Shown: one piece after another, positions 1-7,636 of the stretch
How the letters are laid out: each line of letters begins with the position of its first letter
How positions within the stretch are numbered: the first letter of the stretch is position 1
DNA from: Candidatus Praeruminimicrobium purgamenti
GTDB taxonomy: Bacteria; Elusimicrobiota; Endomicrobiia; Endomicrobiales; Endomicrobiaceae
Direction: 5' to 3'
Length of the DNA: 64,000 nt
Assembly (NCBI GenBank): GCA_018433585.1
Contig: JAHDQW010000002.1
Coordinates: 144,080 to 208,079 of the forward strand
Program-made: the position numbers and the translations under genes
Notes under the pieces: model-generated
The model's input: only the letters and a program-made list of their open reading frames with translations
Database searches by the model: none
Told to the model about the DNA's origin: nothing

Positions 1-578
1 TCTGGTGTAGATTCTGCTGATAATTCATCTAATGAATCTTCAACTTCTTTTAAGTCATTATCATCTATTCCTTCAATTGTTTTACATTCTTTACGGAATT
101 TGGCAAAAATATCTTGTAATTCTATTATGTTACTAATTGATAAATTTTGAGATTGAGATTGACTTTGAGTTTGTTGATTATTTATGGTTATTATATTTTT
201 TGGCTGAGACTGTTTTTTTTCTAATTCAATAAAATCTTTATCATATTCATCAGAATATAGAAGATAATTTGTAAAATCATTCCCTTTATCAAATACTAAT
301 ATTCGATCAGGGGCTAATACAACAACACCAGCAGATGATAAAGATTCTTTTCCATAGACATTACTTTTTTGTTCGCTATGGACTATTTTTATATGCGTAA
401 TCTCATCTCTGCTTTTTATACGTGTTCCAGATATAACAAATTCTTTATTGCGTCTGTAAGGTTTAACAATTTCAGTATTTAATCTTTCAAAAGACATATC
501 TAAACTTTCAATGCCCCATCTATTTTTATCTGTCAAAATCTGACAATGCCAATATCCAACATTCGGTATTTTTGCCAT
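1..578 (-). CDS. Unrecognised protein downstream of hsdM (C-terminus outside window)
   Basis: An open frame of 192 codons starts at ATG 576-578, 13 bp after the hsdM stop, and is still open at the left edge. The first ~125 residues look like a compact globular domain (begins MAKIPNVGYW, contains SRDEITHIKIVHSEQKS). A Gln/Ser-rich linker follows at about residues 137-147 (alternating Q and S), then an acidic helical segment (about residues 150-192). I do not recognise a family. It is not a typical HsdS: no target-recognition-domain pattern is seen, and the gene occupies the place where hsdS often follows hsdM. Position and spacing suggest it belongs to the restriction-modification operon, perhaps as an accessory or defence protein. 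Existence of the gene is well supported; function is unknown. Confidence 0.75.
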   Translation of the reverse strand, partial: MAKIPNVGYWHCQILTDKNRWGIESLDMSFERLNTEIVKPYRRNKEFVISGTRIKSRDEITHIKIVHSEQKSNVYGKESLSSAGVVVLAPDRILVFDKGNDFTNYLLYSDEYDKDFIELEKKQSQPKNIITINNQQTQSQSQSQNLSISNIIELQDIFAKFRKECKTIEGIDDNDLKEVEDSLDELSAESTP

Positions 579-591
579 CTTATGTCTCCGC

Positions 592-2046
592 TTATATTAT
601 TTTTTTAAATTCTTTTATTCCTTTTGAAATTTGAGTTTCAATATTTTCTATTTCTTTTAAAATTACTTTGGGAGCAGGATACTTTTCTGCAGCATATTCA
701 ATTTTTTTGTATTTGTTAATTGAAAGGTCATAATCATTATCTATTATTTCTTTTTTAGGAACAAAAAATGACTTATCTGTCCTTTTTCTTTTGTCTTCTA
801 ATTGTAAATTATGGAATCTTGAAATAATATCAGGAATATCGTTATCTTTTATTTCATCTCGTTTATCATCTAAAGTGTAACCGTCTGCCTGCATATCATA
901 AAACCAAACTTTGTCCGTTCCGCCGTGTCCTGTTTTTGTAAATATTAAAACAGCTGTGGATACACCAGCATAAGGTTTAAAAACACCAGACGGCATAGAA
1001 ATAACTGCCTCAAGTCTGTTGTTATCAATTATCTCTTTTCTGATAGATTTATGAGCATTAGAAGAACCAAATAATACTCCGTCCGGAACAATTGATGCAC
1101 ATCTACCGCCAGTTTTCAACATTCTTAAAAATAAAACTAAAAATAATAATTCTGTTTTTTTAGTTTTTGCAATTTTTAAAATATCTGTAGATACTGTATC
1201 ATAGTCCAAACTGCCTTTAAAAGGCGGATTTGCTAAAATAACATTAAATTTATTTGTATCAGTGTTTTTATCCGACAGACTGTCTTTATAAAAAATATTC
1301 GGATTTTCTATGCCGTGAGTCATCATATTCATAGCGCCGATTCTTAACATTGTCCTGTCCATATCATAACCATAAAACATATCGTTGTTATAATGTTTTT
1401 TATTTTCTTTGTTATGAAATATTTTTTCAAAATATTTTTCTTTTAAATATTCGCCTGCCGATACTAAAAATCCGCTTGTTCCGCATGAAGGGTCGCAAAT
1501 GATATCTGTCGGCTTTGGAGCAATAAGTTCTACCATCATACGGATAATATGCCTTGGCGTTCTGAACTGCCCGTTTGTTCCGGAATTAGAGAGTTTTGAT
1601 AAAAGATATTCGTATATATCGCCTTTTGAGTCTTTATTTTGCCATTCAATATCATCCATAGCCGTAATAATTTTTTCAAGTAACTGCGGTGTAGGTATTT
1701 TAAATATGGCGTCGCTCATATATTTTGCATAAGTACTGTTTTTGTCTGAATGTAAATTTTTTATAAACGGAAAAACTTTTTCTTGAACGATTTGATACAT
1801 TTTATTAGCAGGTAAATCTCTAAATACTGACCATTTATATTGCTGTTGGTCTTTAGAGAACATAGATTCATACTTTGTTTTAAGAATGGTGCTTTCTTTT
1901 TGTCTTGTTTTATCTAAGGTGTCCAAATCTTTAATAAAAATAAGATATGTTATTTGTTCTATAACATCAAGAGGATTTGTAATACCACCTGTCCAAAACA
2001 TTTCCCAAAGCTTATCAATCCTATTTTTAAATTCCCCTGTTACCAT
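592..2046 (-). CDS. hsdM: Type I restriction-modification DNA methyltransferase, HsdM
   Basis: HsdM is the adenine-N6 methyltransferase subunit of a type I system, acting with HsdS. The 484-residue protein has the helical N-terminal HsdM domain (residues ~8-150), a methyltransferase core with SAM motif I (DPSCGTSGF, 185-193) and catalytic motif IV (NPPF, 273-276). Length is normal for the family, so it appears full-length. A good Shine-Dalgarno (AAGGA) lies 7 bases before the ATG. The promoter at 2206-2234 and a probable hsdR remnant lie upstream, and an unrecognised gene follows after 13 bp. No intact hsdR or hsdS is in the window; hsdS may lie beyond the left edge. The region looks more AT-rich than the housekeeping genes to the right, consistent with an acquired island. 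Confidence 0.93.
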   Translation of the reverse strand: MVTGEFKNRIDKLWEMFWTGGITNPLDVIEQITYLIFIKDLDTLDKTRQKESTILKTKYESMFSKDQQQYKWSVFRDLPANKMYQIVQEKVFPFIKNLHSDKNSTYAKYMSDAIFKIPTPQLLEKIITAMDDIEWQNKDSKGDIYEYLLSKLSNSGTNGQFRTPRHIIRMMVELIAPKPTDIICDPSCGTSGFLVSAGEYLKEKYFEKIFHNKENKKHYNNDMFYGYDMDRTMLRIGAMNMMTHGIENPNIFYKDSLSDKNTDTNKFNVILANPPFKGSLDYDTVSTDILKIAKTKKTELLFLVLFLRMLKTGGRCASIVPDGVLFGSSNAHKSIRKEIIDNNRLEAVISMPSGVFKPYAGVSTAVLIFTKTGHGGTDKVWFYDMQADGYTLDDKRDEIKDNDIPDIISRFHNLQLEDKRKRTDKSFFVPKKEIIDNDYDLSINKYKKIEYAAEKYPAPKVILKEIENIETQISKGIKEFKKII

Positions 2047-2057
2047 TCTATAATCCT

Positions 2058-2156
2058 TTATGTTAAATATTTAAATAATTTTTTGTTTTGATTTTTTATA
2101 TTGAGAGATATTTCATTGATTTTTATTCTTGCTTTAGCTTCGGTGCTATTAGTCAT
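2058..2156 (-). pseudogene. Probable remnant of hsdR (restriction subunit), 32 codons
   Basis: A 32-codon frame starts at ATG 2154-2156. Its first residues, MTNSTEAKARIKIN, resemble the conserved start of many type I HsdR proteins (STEAKARIKINKLLEEAGW-like, from memory of the family). After about 14 residues the resemblance ends in a Lys/Asn-rich tail and a stop codon 11 bases before the hsdM ATG. A good promoter (2206-2234) sits just upstream, so the fragment occupies the expected first position of an hsdR-hsdM operon. I infer that an internal deletion removed nearly all of hsdR. No clear Shine-Dalgarno is seen. It could instead be a chance short frame. Confidence 0.42.
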
Positions 2157-2205
2157 TAATAAAACCCATTTATTTATAAAAAGATTTGATGATTTATTAT
2201 ATATG

Positions 2206-2234
2206 ATTTTAGCACAAAATTCATTTAATATCAA
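2206..2234 (-). promoter_or_regulatory. Sigma-70 promoter of the hsd operon
   Basis: On the minus strand: TTGATA (2229-2234), 17-bp spacer, TAAAAT (2206-2211), with TG one base before the -10 (extended -10). Predicted transcription start is ~50 bp before the hsdR-remnant ATG at 2156. Between 2157 and 2482 no credible gene is seen; the stretch holds this promoter and the divergent one at 2415-2443. Confidence 0.6.
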
Positions 2235-2414
2235 ATTCATTTTGAGGATAAAACACATACAAAATATTAACGATTTTTACTATGATATTTTGATAAAAAC
2301 ATTATAGAGAAAAAACATATTCCCTTTATCTTTGAACCATAATAATTAAACAAATTCAATAGCATTAATATACAGTTTCTACAAAATAAACAGTTATGGA
2401 AAATCAAAAAACTC

Positions 2415-2443
2415 TTGACTTAATGATAATTATAATATACAAT
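2415..2443 (+). promoter_or_regulatory. Sigma-70 promoter of the HipB-like regulator
   Basis: TTGACT (2415-2420), 17-bp spacer, TACAAT (2438-2443): five of six consensus bases in each box. It lies ~40 bp upstream of the ATG at 2483, in a very AT-rich stretch. Confidence 0.6.
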
Positions 2444-2455
2444 AAATAATATAGA

Positions 2456-2471
2456 GAATAATATAATATTC
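2456..2471. promoter_or_regulatory. Possible operator for the HipB-like regulator
   Basis: Inverted repeat GAATA-N6-TATTC just downstream of the predicted -10 and before the regulator ATG. Its size and place fit an autoregulatory HTH_XRE operator, but the surroundings are so AT-rich that chance is possible. Confidence 0.25.
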
Positions 2472-2482
2472 ATTATAAAATT

Positions 2483-2812
2483 ATGAAAAGAAAAATAATA
2501 TTGCCGGTTCAAGCAAATAAAGCTCTTGTAAAGCTTGGCGAAAACATCAAAGAAGCCAGAATAAAACGCAGAATATCTACCGTTTTACTGGCTGAAAAGA
2601 CAGGTTTCTCAAGGGTTACCCTTGCCAAGATAGAAAAAGGCAATCCTTACGTCTCTATAGGGGCTTATGCTGAGATTATTTTTATATTAGGAATGACTGA
2701 CAAGCTTTATAACTTATTAGACCCTTCTTCTGACAGAGAAGGCAATATCCTTGAAAAAGCGCGGTATCCTAAAAGAATACGATACAAGAAGAACGAAGGA
2801 CAGCTCTTTTAA
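2483..2812 (+). CDS. HTH_XRE (HipB-like) transcriptional regulator, orphan
   Basis: The 109-residue DNA-binding protein has a central XRE helix-turn-helix (about residues 16-75: LAEKTGFSRVTLAKIEKG as the helix-turn-helix core, then VSIGAYAEIIFILG). This pattern is typical of HipB-type antitoxins and autorepressors. A basic tail (residues ~92-106, KARYPKRIRYKKNE) follows. The expected partner HipA kinase is not present; the next gene, 79 bp downstream with its own promoter, is a GNAT acetyltransferase. It could be an antitoxin whose toxin was lost, a regulator of the divergent hsd operon, or the regulator of the GNAT gene. There is no clear Shine-Dalgarno before the ATG. Confidence 0.85.
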   Translation: MKRKIILPVQANKALVKLGENIKEARIKRRISTVLLAEKTGFSRVTLAKIEKGNPYVSIGAYAEIIFILGMTDKLYNLLDPSSDREGNILEKARYPKRIRYKKNEGQLF

Positions 2813-2840
2813 ATTATATAAAGGTTGATTTATAACAGAC

Positions 2841-2869
2841 TTGTTGATATAATATACAGCCGATATATT
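2841..2869 (+). promoter_or_regulatory. Sigma-70 promoter of the GNAT gene
   Basis: TTGTTG (2841-2846), 17-bp spacer, TATATT (2864-2869), about 20 bp before the ATG at 2892. A purine-rich AGAGAGAG (2873-2880) follows as ribosome-binding site. Confidence 0.5.
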
Positions 2870-2891
2870 TTAAGAGAGAGTTTTTGTTAAC

Positions 2892-3350
2892 ATGCACACA
2901 GTAGAAGAAGTAATTTTCGGTTCTAACCGTTATGAAAAAACCGTTCATCTCAGAGATGAAGTTATGAGAAAGCCGCTCGGGCTTTCGATTAAAAACGACG
3001 ATTTATCCTTTGAAAAAGAAGCTACCGTGCTTGCAGTTTTTGATAATGACCAAATACTCGGCACGGGAATATTAGTTTTTGAAGACGAATCTACTGCCAA
3101 AGTTTGTTTTTTATGCGTTAAGCCGGACTTGCAGAAATCAGGAATAGGACGCGCAATTATCAATGACATTGAAAAACGTTCTTTACAGAACGGCATTAAA
3201 AAGATATATCTTGAATCGCGTTTAACGGCAATGAATTTTTATAAAAAACTCGGTTATACAGAATACGGAGAAATCCAAATGATGAAGATTGCTCCGGTAC
3301 AGCACATTAAAATGGAAAAGATATTATCTCTTCAAACAGCGCAAAGCTGA
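2892..3350 (+). CDS. GNAT-family N-acetyltransferase
   Basis: GNAT enzymes transfer an acyl group from acyl-CoA to an amine. The 152-residue protein shows the fold's hallmarks: a beta strand CFLCVKPDLQKSGIGRAII (about residues 75-93) carrying the acyl-CoA pyrophosphate loop (Q-K-S-G-I-G-R), then LESRLTAMNFYKKLGYTEYG, the typical C-terminal AxxFYxxLGF-type motif. The N-terminal RDEVMRKPLGLS segment resembles the ElaA/YitI-like group, whose substrates are mostly unknown. Transcription is probably independent of the upstream regulator. It faces the hydrogenase operon, with the shared intergenic region holding terminators for both strands. Substrate unknown. Confidence 0.88.
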   Translation: MHTVEEVIFGSNRYEKTVHLRDEVMRKPLGLSIKNDDLSFEKEATVLAVFDNDQILGTGILVFEDESTAKVCFLCVKPDLQKSGIGRAIINDIEKRSLQNGIKKIYLESRLTAMNFYKKLGYTEYGEIQMMKIAPVQHIKMEKILSLQTAQS

Positions 3351-3387
3351 TATTTAATAAAAACCCGCAAATTTACAAAATTCTTAC

Positions 3388-3443
3388 AAAACCTTTAAGC
3401 TTTAAAGCAATCTGATTTCATATTATTCAGACTGAAGGTTTTT
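3388..3443 (+). terminator. Possible terminator of the GNAT gene
   Basis: AAAACCT (3388-3394) pairs with AGGTTTT (3436-3442), enclosing an inner TCTGA/TCAGA stem, and ends in a run of T. The outer loop is long, so the call is weak. Confidence 0.3.
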
Positions 3444-3451
3444 ACTATAAA

Positions 3452-3500
3452 TAAAAAAATTTCAGCTTAACGTACAAAACGTACATTAGGCTGAAATTTA
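3452..3500 (-). terminator. Intrinsic terminator of the hydrogenase operon
   Basis: Arms 3457-3475 and 3481-3499 form a stem of about 19 bp with one mismatch and one G-U pair around a 5-base loop. On the minus strand it is followed by a run of seven T. It lies 19 bp past the stop of the last hydrogenase gene. Confidence 0.88.
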
Positions 3501-3518
3501 TGAATTTATAAAAAAAGT

Positions 3519-3869
3519 TTACAGTTTAACTACCAGTTTGCTCTTATCGCCGGTTGCCAGTTCAAACTCATTTGTATTCTTTAATGCTCCGAATTTACAT
3601 GAAATAACGCACTGGCTGCAGAATATGCATCTGTCTAGATGAAGAGTGGCTTCAAACTGTTTATCGGCTATTTTAGTGATAAAAATAGCTTTGGCAGGGC
3701 AGTTTCTGACGCACATATTGCACCCTACGCACTTTTCTTTTATGTATGCAACTTTGCCGTTGTAATGTTTATGTATTTCTCTTTTTTTAAAAGGATATGA
3801 CGAAGTAGCAGGCTTTTTAAAAAGCGAGCTGATAGTTTCTGCCAACATTTTGCCGAGTTTTTTGCTCAT
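3519..3869 (-). CDS. Group 4 [NiFe]-hydrogenase, 2x[4Fe-4S] ferredoxin-like subunit (NuoI/EchF type)
   Basis: This electron-transfer subunit links an external electron carrier (ferredoxin, by analogy with Ech/Mbh) to the hydrogenase small subunit. Its 116 residues contain two CxxCxxCxxxC clusters: C47, C50, C53, C57 and C81, C84, C87, C91. The first is followed by the usual Pro; in the second the residue after C91 is Lys. An amphipathic N-terminus (residues 1-30) probably lies on the membrane, as in NuoI. It is the last gene of the operon, overlapping the NuoH-like gene by 4 bp and followed by a strong terminator. Confidence 0.93.
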   Translation of the reverse strand: MSKKLGKMLAETISSLFKKPATSSYPFKKREIHKHYNGKVAYIKEKCVGCNMCVRNCPAKAIFITKIADKQFEATLHLDRCIFCSQCVISCKFGALKNTNEFELATGDKSKLVVKL

Positions 3870-4807
3870 TTTAACACCGCTGCCTTTATAATAACGTTTA
3901 TTAATATCTGCACCAACGCTATAGGCGCAAGATATTTCCAGCAGAAGCTTAACATCTGGTCGGTTCTTAATCTTGCGAAAATAGTTCTTATTACCGCAAG
4001 CAAGAAGATTATAAACGTTACTTTTATTATGTAAATTATAAAATTAAAAATAAAGAAACTTCCGTAACCGAAAGGAAGAAATACTGCAGCTACAAGAGAA
4101 GCTCCGGCTATCGTCTGCATATTCATGGCAAGCCTGAAATAAGCGAACAAAGGACCTGTATATTCTGTAAAAGAACCTGCGACTATTTCAGTTTCGGCTT
4201 CAGGAATATCAAAAGGAACTTTTTCAAGTTTCCCCTGCAAAGTCACAATTGCAACGGCAAAAGCTATAAAGTTTACAAGCCACAAACTGCCGCCGGCATT
4301 ATAAAAATTAATCACTTCTGTAAATGACCATGAACTTGCAAGAATAGTAGGTGCAAGAACAGCCATAAACAAAGGAACTTCATAAGAAAAAAGCTGCGTT
4401 AAAACTCTCATAGAACCTATAAGAGCATACTGAGATCTTGAATACCAGCCTGCCAAACTGTACGTTAACGTAGGTATTGTAAGCATATATAAAACAAATA
4501 TAATGTCTCCGTTAAAAGACATTATAGATTCTTTACGCCATAAAGGAATATATAAGTAAGCTATTATTACGGAGCTGCAGGCAACCAAAGGCAAAGCTTT
4601 GAAAATTTTTCTGTCCGCATTTTTAGGAATAATAAGCTCTTTTGCCAAAAGTTTAATAAAGTCGGCGACAGGCTGAAACCAAGGAGGCCCCATTCTGTTC
4701 TGCATTTTTGCATAAACTTTTCTGTCGAAATATTCTCCTATCATAGATAAAACAACCAAGAATAATATTCCGGGAAAAACTAAAATTTTTAATAGCAATA
4801 AAATCAT
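3866..4807 (-). CDS. Group 4 [NiFe]-hydrogenase membrane subunit (NuoH/HyfC/EchB family)
   Basis: The protein forms the membrane anchor connecting the catalytic arm to the ion-translocating arm. Its 313 residues make a multi-pass membrane protein. The family hallmark is the acidic loop PFDIPEAETEIVAGSFTEYT, in which several Glu/Asp lie at the quinone-chamber/proton-entry region of complex I relatives. The N-terminal RKVYAKMQNRMGPPWFQP is also the standard NuoH signature. Sequence and context with an intact [NiFe] large subunit indicate hydrogenase rather than quinone reductase function. The start lies 1 bp from the large-subunit stop, indicating translational coupling. Confidence 0.93.
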   Translation of the reverse strand: MILLLLKILVFPGILFLVVLSMIGEYFDRKVYAKMQNRMGPPWFQPVADFIKLLAKELIIPKNADRKIFKALPLVACSSVIIAYLYIPLWRKESIMSFNGDIIFVLYMLTIPTLTYSLAGWYSRSQYALIGSMRVLTQLFSYEVPLFMAVLAPTILASSWSFTEVINFYNAGGSLWLVNFIAFAVAIVTLQGKLEKVPFDIPEAETEIVAGSFTEYTGPLFAYFRLAMNMQTIAGASLVAAVFLPFGYGSFFIFNFIIYIIKVTFIIFLLAVIRTIFARLRTDQMLSFCWKYLAPIALVQILINVIIKAAVLK

Positions 4808-4808
4808 G

Positions 4809-6029
4809 TTATTTATCCAACTTTTTCAGTTTAGTAAAATCCACGCCTCTGTTTTTCTTATACCAGTCAATAGAAAACTCTCTTAACGTTTTCCAGTCCA
4901 TTCTGTCTTCTTTTGCCGTTGAAACATTGTTAACGGCGACAATCATTCTGTCTGTGCATGAAAAACAAGGGTCTATTGCGGCTATGACTATAGGAACGTC
5001 CGCAAGATAACCGTCTTCCAGCATCTTTGCGACAGACTGAACGTTTGCAAGCGTAGGAGCTCTTAATTTGACTCTTTCAGGCTTATCCGTTCCGTTAGAT
5101 TTAACGAAATGAATATCTTCGCCTCTAGGAGCCTCGTATCTGCTTACCGCTTCTCCGGCAGGAATAAGTCTCGGAGCAACTACCGACAACGGCCCCTGAG
5201 GAAGCTTTTTTAGTAATTGTCTTATTATTGAATATGACTGCATTAATTCTTTAACTCTGACGACTGCTCTTCCGTAAACGTCGCAATGATCGTCCGTAAT
5301 AACTTCAAAATCAACTTCGCCGTAAGCAGCATAAGGATCGTCTTTTCTGATATCTCTTTTTATGCCTGATGCTCTTCCGGTAGGTCCGACTGCGCCGTAT
5401 TTTAACGCATCTTCATGCGAAATATATCCGACTTTTGAAAGCCTTTCTATCAAAGTAACTTCTTCCGTAGCCACCTGAACGTAATATTTTGTTCTTTCTT
5501 CCAAAATGTCAACGGCTTTTAATATCTGGTCTTTCTCTTCTTCGGAGACATCTTTTCTTACTCCGCCGATAACGTTAACCGCGTAATTAACTCTGTTGCC
5601 GGTAAGAAGCGCAAGAAGATCCATAACTATTTCTCTGTCTCTCCACGAATACATAAGAAGAGTGTCAAAACCTATTTCATGAGCCGCAACGCCGAGCCAT
5701 AAAAGATGGCTGTGTATTCTTTCCAATTCTCCGATTAAAGACCTTATATAAGCGGCTCTTGGAGGAATTTTAAGATTTGCGAGCTCTTCTATCGCCTGTA
5801 TAAAACACGTTGAATGAGAATGCGAACAGATGCCGCAGACTCTTTCAACCAAATAAACGCTTTGCAAAAATGTTCTTTCTTCACAAGCTTTTTCTATACC
5901 TCTGTGATTGTAACCGACTTTAACCAAAATATCGGCTACTCTTTCCCCTTTAAGAGTTACGTCAAAGCTTGCCGGTTCTTTAAGAGCCGGATGTTGAGGA
6001 CCTATAGGAATGACAACTTTTTTACTCAT
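4809..6029 (-). CDS. Group 4 [NiFe]-hydrogenase large (catalytic) subunit
   Basis: This is the catalytic subunit binding the Ni-Fe centre that reduces protons or oxidises H2. In 406 residues both metal-binding CxxC pairs are intact: RVCGIC (C65, C68) and DPCFSC (C355, C358) followed by TDR. This is decisive against a NuoD/complex I identity, where these cysteines are lost. As in HycE, the sequence continues past the TDR (45 residues starting MIVAVNN). That suggests a C-terminal extension cleaved after Arg361 by a dedicated maturation endopeptidase during Ni insertion; no hyp or protease gene is in this window. The gene overlaps the NuoC-like gene upstream by 8 bp. Confidence 0.96.
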   Translation of the reverse strand: MSKKVVIPIGPQHPALKEPASFDVTLKGERVADILVKVGYNHRGIEKACEERTFLQSVYLVERVCGICSHSHSTCFIQAIEELANLKIPPRAAYIRSLIGELERIHSHLLWLGVAAHEIGFDTLLMYSWRDREIVMDLLALLTGNRVNYAVNVIGGVRKDVSEEEKDQILKAVDILEERTKYYVQVATEEVTLIERLSKVGYISHEDALKYGAVGPTGRASGIKRDIRKDDPYAAYGEVDFEVITDDHCDVYGRAVVRVKELMQSYSIIRQLLKKLPQGPLSVVAPRLIPAGEAVSRYEAPRGEDIHFVKSNGTDKPERVKLRAPTLANVQSVAKMLEDGYLADVPIVIAAIDPCFSCTDRMIVAVNNVSTAKEDRMDWKTLREFSIDWYKKNRGVDFTKLKKLDK

Positions 6030-6525
6030 TTTTACCGCCGTCTGTCTCTTTTTCTGTTTTTTTGTCCAACATTGAAATATTCCAGTCTTTTCTCAAAGGA
6101 TACTGTCCCTTAGGCCAATTGTCAGGCAAAGGGTATCTTCTCCCTTGTATAAGACCCGTAACATTTATTCCAAGCAAATCTTCAAGTTCTCTTTCCGAAA
6201 GTTCGGCAGCCGGAAACAAATCCGTTATTGTCGGAACTGACGGATTTTCTCTTTCTGCGTTAACTTTTATGCTTAGCACGACTCCGTCTTCGCTGGACAT
6301 ATGATAAATAACCTGAAATTTGTCTTTCAAATCTAAGCCTGAAATTGTTGAAAGAATTGAAAAGCCTTCTTTTAAAACAAAACTTTCAAAACTTTCCCTG
6401 AAATATTTAGGATCAACCTCAACCCAGACTCTTCTTTCTCTCTGGGCGGAGACATCCAATATATAAGACGAATACGTTTCTTTAAGCTTTTGCGCTATTT
6501 CATTTGCCGTTTTCATTTTTTTCAT
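6022..6525 (-). CDS. Group 4 [NiFe]-hydrogenase NuoC-like (30-kDa) subunit
   Basis: A structural subunit that packs on the large subunit in complex I and group 4 hydrogenases. In 167 residues the family signature is present near residues 108-140: FPAAELSERELEDLLGI followed by NVTGLIQGRRYPLPDNWPKG. Two starts are possible (Met1 at 6525 or Met4 at 6516); the difference is three residues. It overlaps the small-subunit gene by 26 bp and the large-subunit gene by 8 bp, showing a tightly coupled operon. Confidence 0.92.
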   Translation of the reverse strand: MKKMKTANEIAQKLKETYSSYILDVSAQRERRVWVEVDPKYFRESFESFVLKEGFSILSTISGLDLKDKFQVIYHMSSEDGVVLSIKVNAERENPSVPTITDLFPAAELSERELEDLLGINVTGLIQGRRYPLPDNWPKGQYPLRKDWNISMLDKKTEKETDGGKNE

Positions 6526-6970
6526 CCGCTTGTTTTAATGAATCTTCGTATGATTTCAAGAGTTTTACAACTCCGTCTATAATCGCATCAGGACTTGCCG
6601 GACACCCCGGAATATACATAGAAACAGGAACCGCCTGGTCAACGCCGGAAACAACGCTGTAACAGCCGTCGATTGCTCCGCCGGAACATGCGCAGGCTCC
6701 TATCGCAATTACAAATTTAGGTTCAGGCATCTGTTCATATATTCTTACAAGTCTGTCTTTTAACTGTCTTGTTACCGGACCGGAACAAAGCAAAACGTCC
6801 GCATGTCTCGGTGTTCCCCTCAAAATAGAGCCGAATCTTTCGATGTCGTAAGTAGGAGTAAGAGCCGCAACAACTTCAATGTCGCAGCCGTTGCAGGCGC
6901 CGGCGTTAAAATGTATTACCCAAGGAGATTTTAATCTTGCCCAATTAATAACTTTATCGATTATTTTCAT
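6500..6970 (-). CDS. Group 4 [NiFe]-hydrogenase small subunit (NuoB/EchC type)
   Basis: Carries the proximal [4Fe-4S] cluster next to the Ni-Fe site. The 156-residue protein has the four ligands of NuoB-type small subunits: C26 and C29 (ACNGCD), C93 (GAC) and C123 (PGCP). The CxxC spacing, rather than the adjacent Cys-Cys of true complex I NuoB, fits the hydrogenase lineage. It overlaps the NuoA-like gene by 4 bp and the NuoC-like gene by 26 bp. Together with the large and ferredoxin subunits it forms the electron path. Confidence 0.95.
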   Translation of the reverse strand: MKIIDKVINWARLKSPWVIHFNAGACNGCDIEVVAALTPTYDIERFGSILRGTPRHADVLLCSGPVTRQLKDRLVRIYEQMPEPKFVIAIGACACSGGAIDGCYSVVSGVDQAVPVSMYIPGCPASPDAIIDGVVKLLKSYEDSLKQADEKNENGK

Positions 6971-7314
6971 TTTTCGTCCCTAAATAAAATCGGAATACTG
7001 ACAAAAGATATTATTAAAAACAATAAAACTATCAAAAGACTTCCGTCAATATGTATAGGAAGAGTAGCTATAAGCAAAACGACTACGTGCATAATCGTAA
7101 AGAAAAAAGCAAAAGGAAAAAACTGGCTGTAGTTAGGTTTTCTTCTTTCTTCTATAGGTTCTTCGCCGCAGGCATAACTTTTTAATTTTCCTTCAGTATC
7201 GGCAACTGAACTTTTATAGGAAAGTCTGCCGAGCAAAAAGAAAATTATCAATATTACCAGAGATACGAGAACAAATATTACAGGAGGTAATGAAACAAAT
7301 TTTACGATATCCAT
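6967..7314 (-). CDS. NuoA-like membrane subunit of the hydrogenase complex
   Basis: The 115-residue protein has three hydrophobic segments (about residues 8-30, 62-83, 90-108). The loop after the first carries YACGEEP, the counterpart of the YECG-x-P signature of NuoA/ND3, whose cysteine loop sits at the quinone/proton-entry interface. NuoA homologues belong to complex I and Fpo-type enzymes and are unusual beside a functional [NiFe] site. It is in-frame and tightly packed (4-bp overlap with the small-subunit gene, 1-bp gap from the NuoK-like gene), so it is clearly part of the operon. Confidence 0.88.
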   Translation of the reverse strand: MDIVKFVSLPPVIFVLVSLVILIIFFLLGRLSYKSSVADTEGKLKSYACGEEPIEERRKPNYSQFFPFAFFFTIMHVVVLLIATLPIHIDGSLLIVLLFLIISFVSIPILFRDEK

Positions 7315-7315
7315 T

Positions 7316-7636
7316 TTATCCCTTTAAATTTCTTATATTTCTTGTGTCTAACGAATCATGTTTTTTTACTATATTAAAAATAAGCCCCGCAGAAATAGTA
7401 AGAATGACTACTTCAACAACAATCATTATAATAATAAATGACTGGGCCATTTCCGGTCTTCCGTTAAAATACCCGCACGAAGCAAGCAAAAGCGTTACGC
7501 CTTTTGTCATTATTTCTATACCGATTATAGTCGCTATTATGTTTCTGGTAGTCATAATGGCATATATTCCGACTAAAAACAATACCGGAGTGGCTATAAT
7601 GTACAGTTTAAAAAGCAATATATTTTCTACGCTCAT
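7316..7636 (-). CDS. NuoK/MrpC-like membrane subunit
   Basis: The 106-residue protein has three transmembrane helices. Both membrane glutamates conserved in NuoK/MrpC proteins are present: E41 (in GIEIMTKG) and E75 (in VVEVVIL). These form part of the hydrophilic axis for proton transfer in complex I, so an ion-translocating role is likely. It overlaps the NuoJ-like gene by 4 bp. Confidence 0.9.
   Translation of the reverse strand: MSVENILLFKLYIIATPVLFLVGIYAIMTTRNIIATIIGIEIMTKGVTLLLASCGYFNGRPEMAQSFIIIMIVVEVVILTISAGLIFNIVKKHDSLDTRNIRNLKG

Noticed and set aside
2101..2307. Plus-strand 68-codon frame in the hsd/regulator intergenic region
   Set aside because: Low-complexity AT-rich translation with no Shine-Dalgarno, lying antisense to the hsd promoter and the hsdR remnant.
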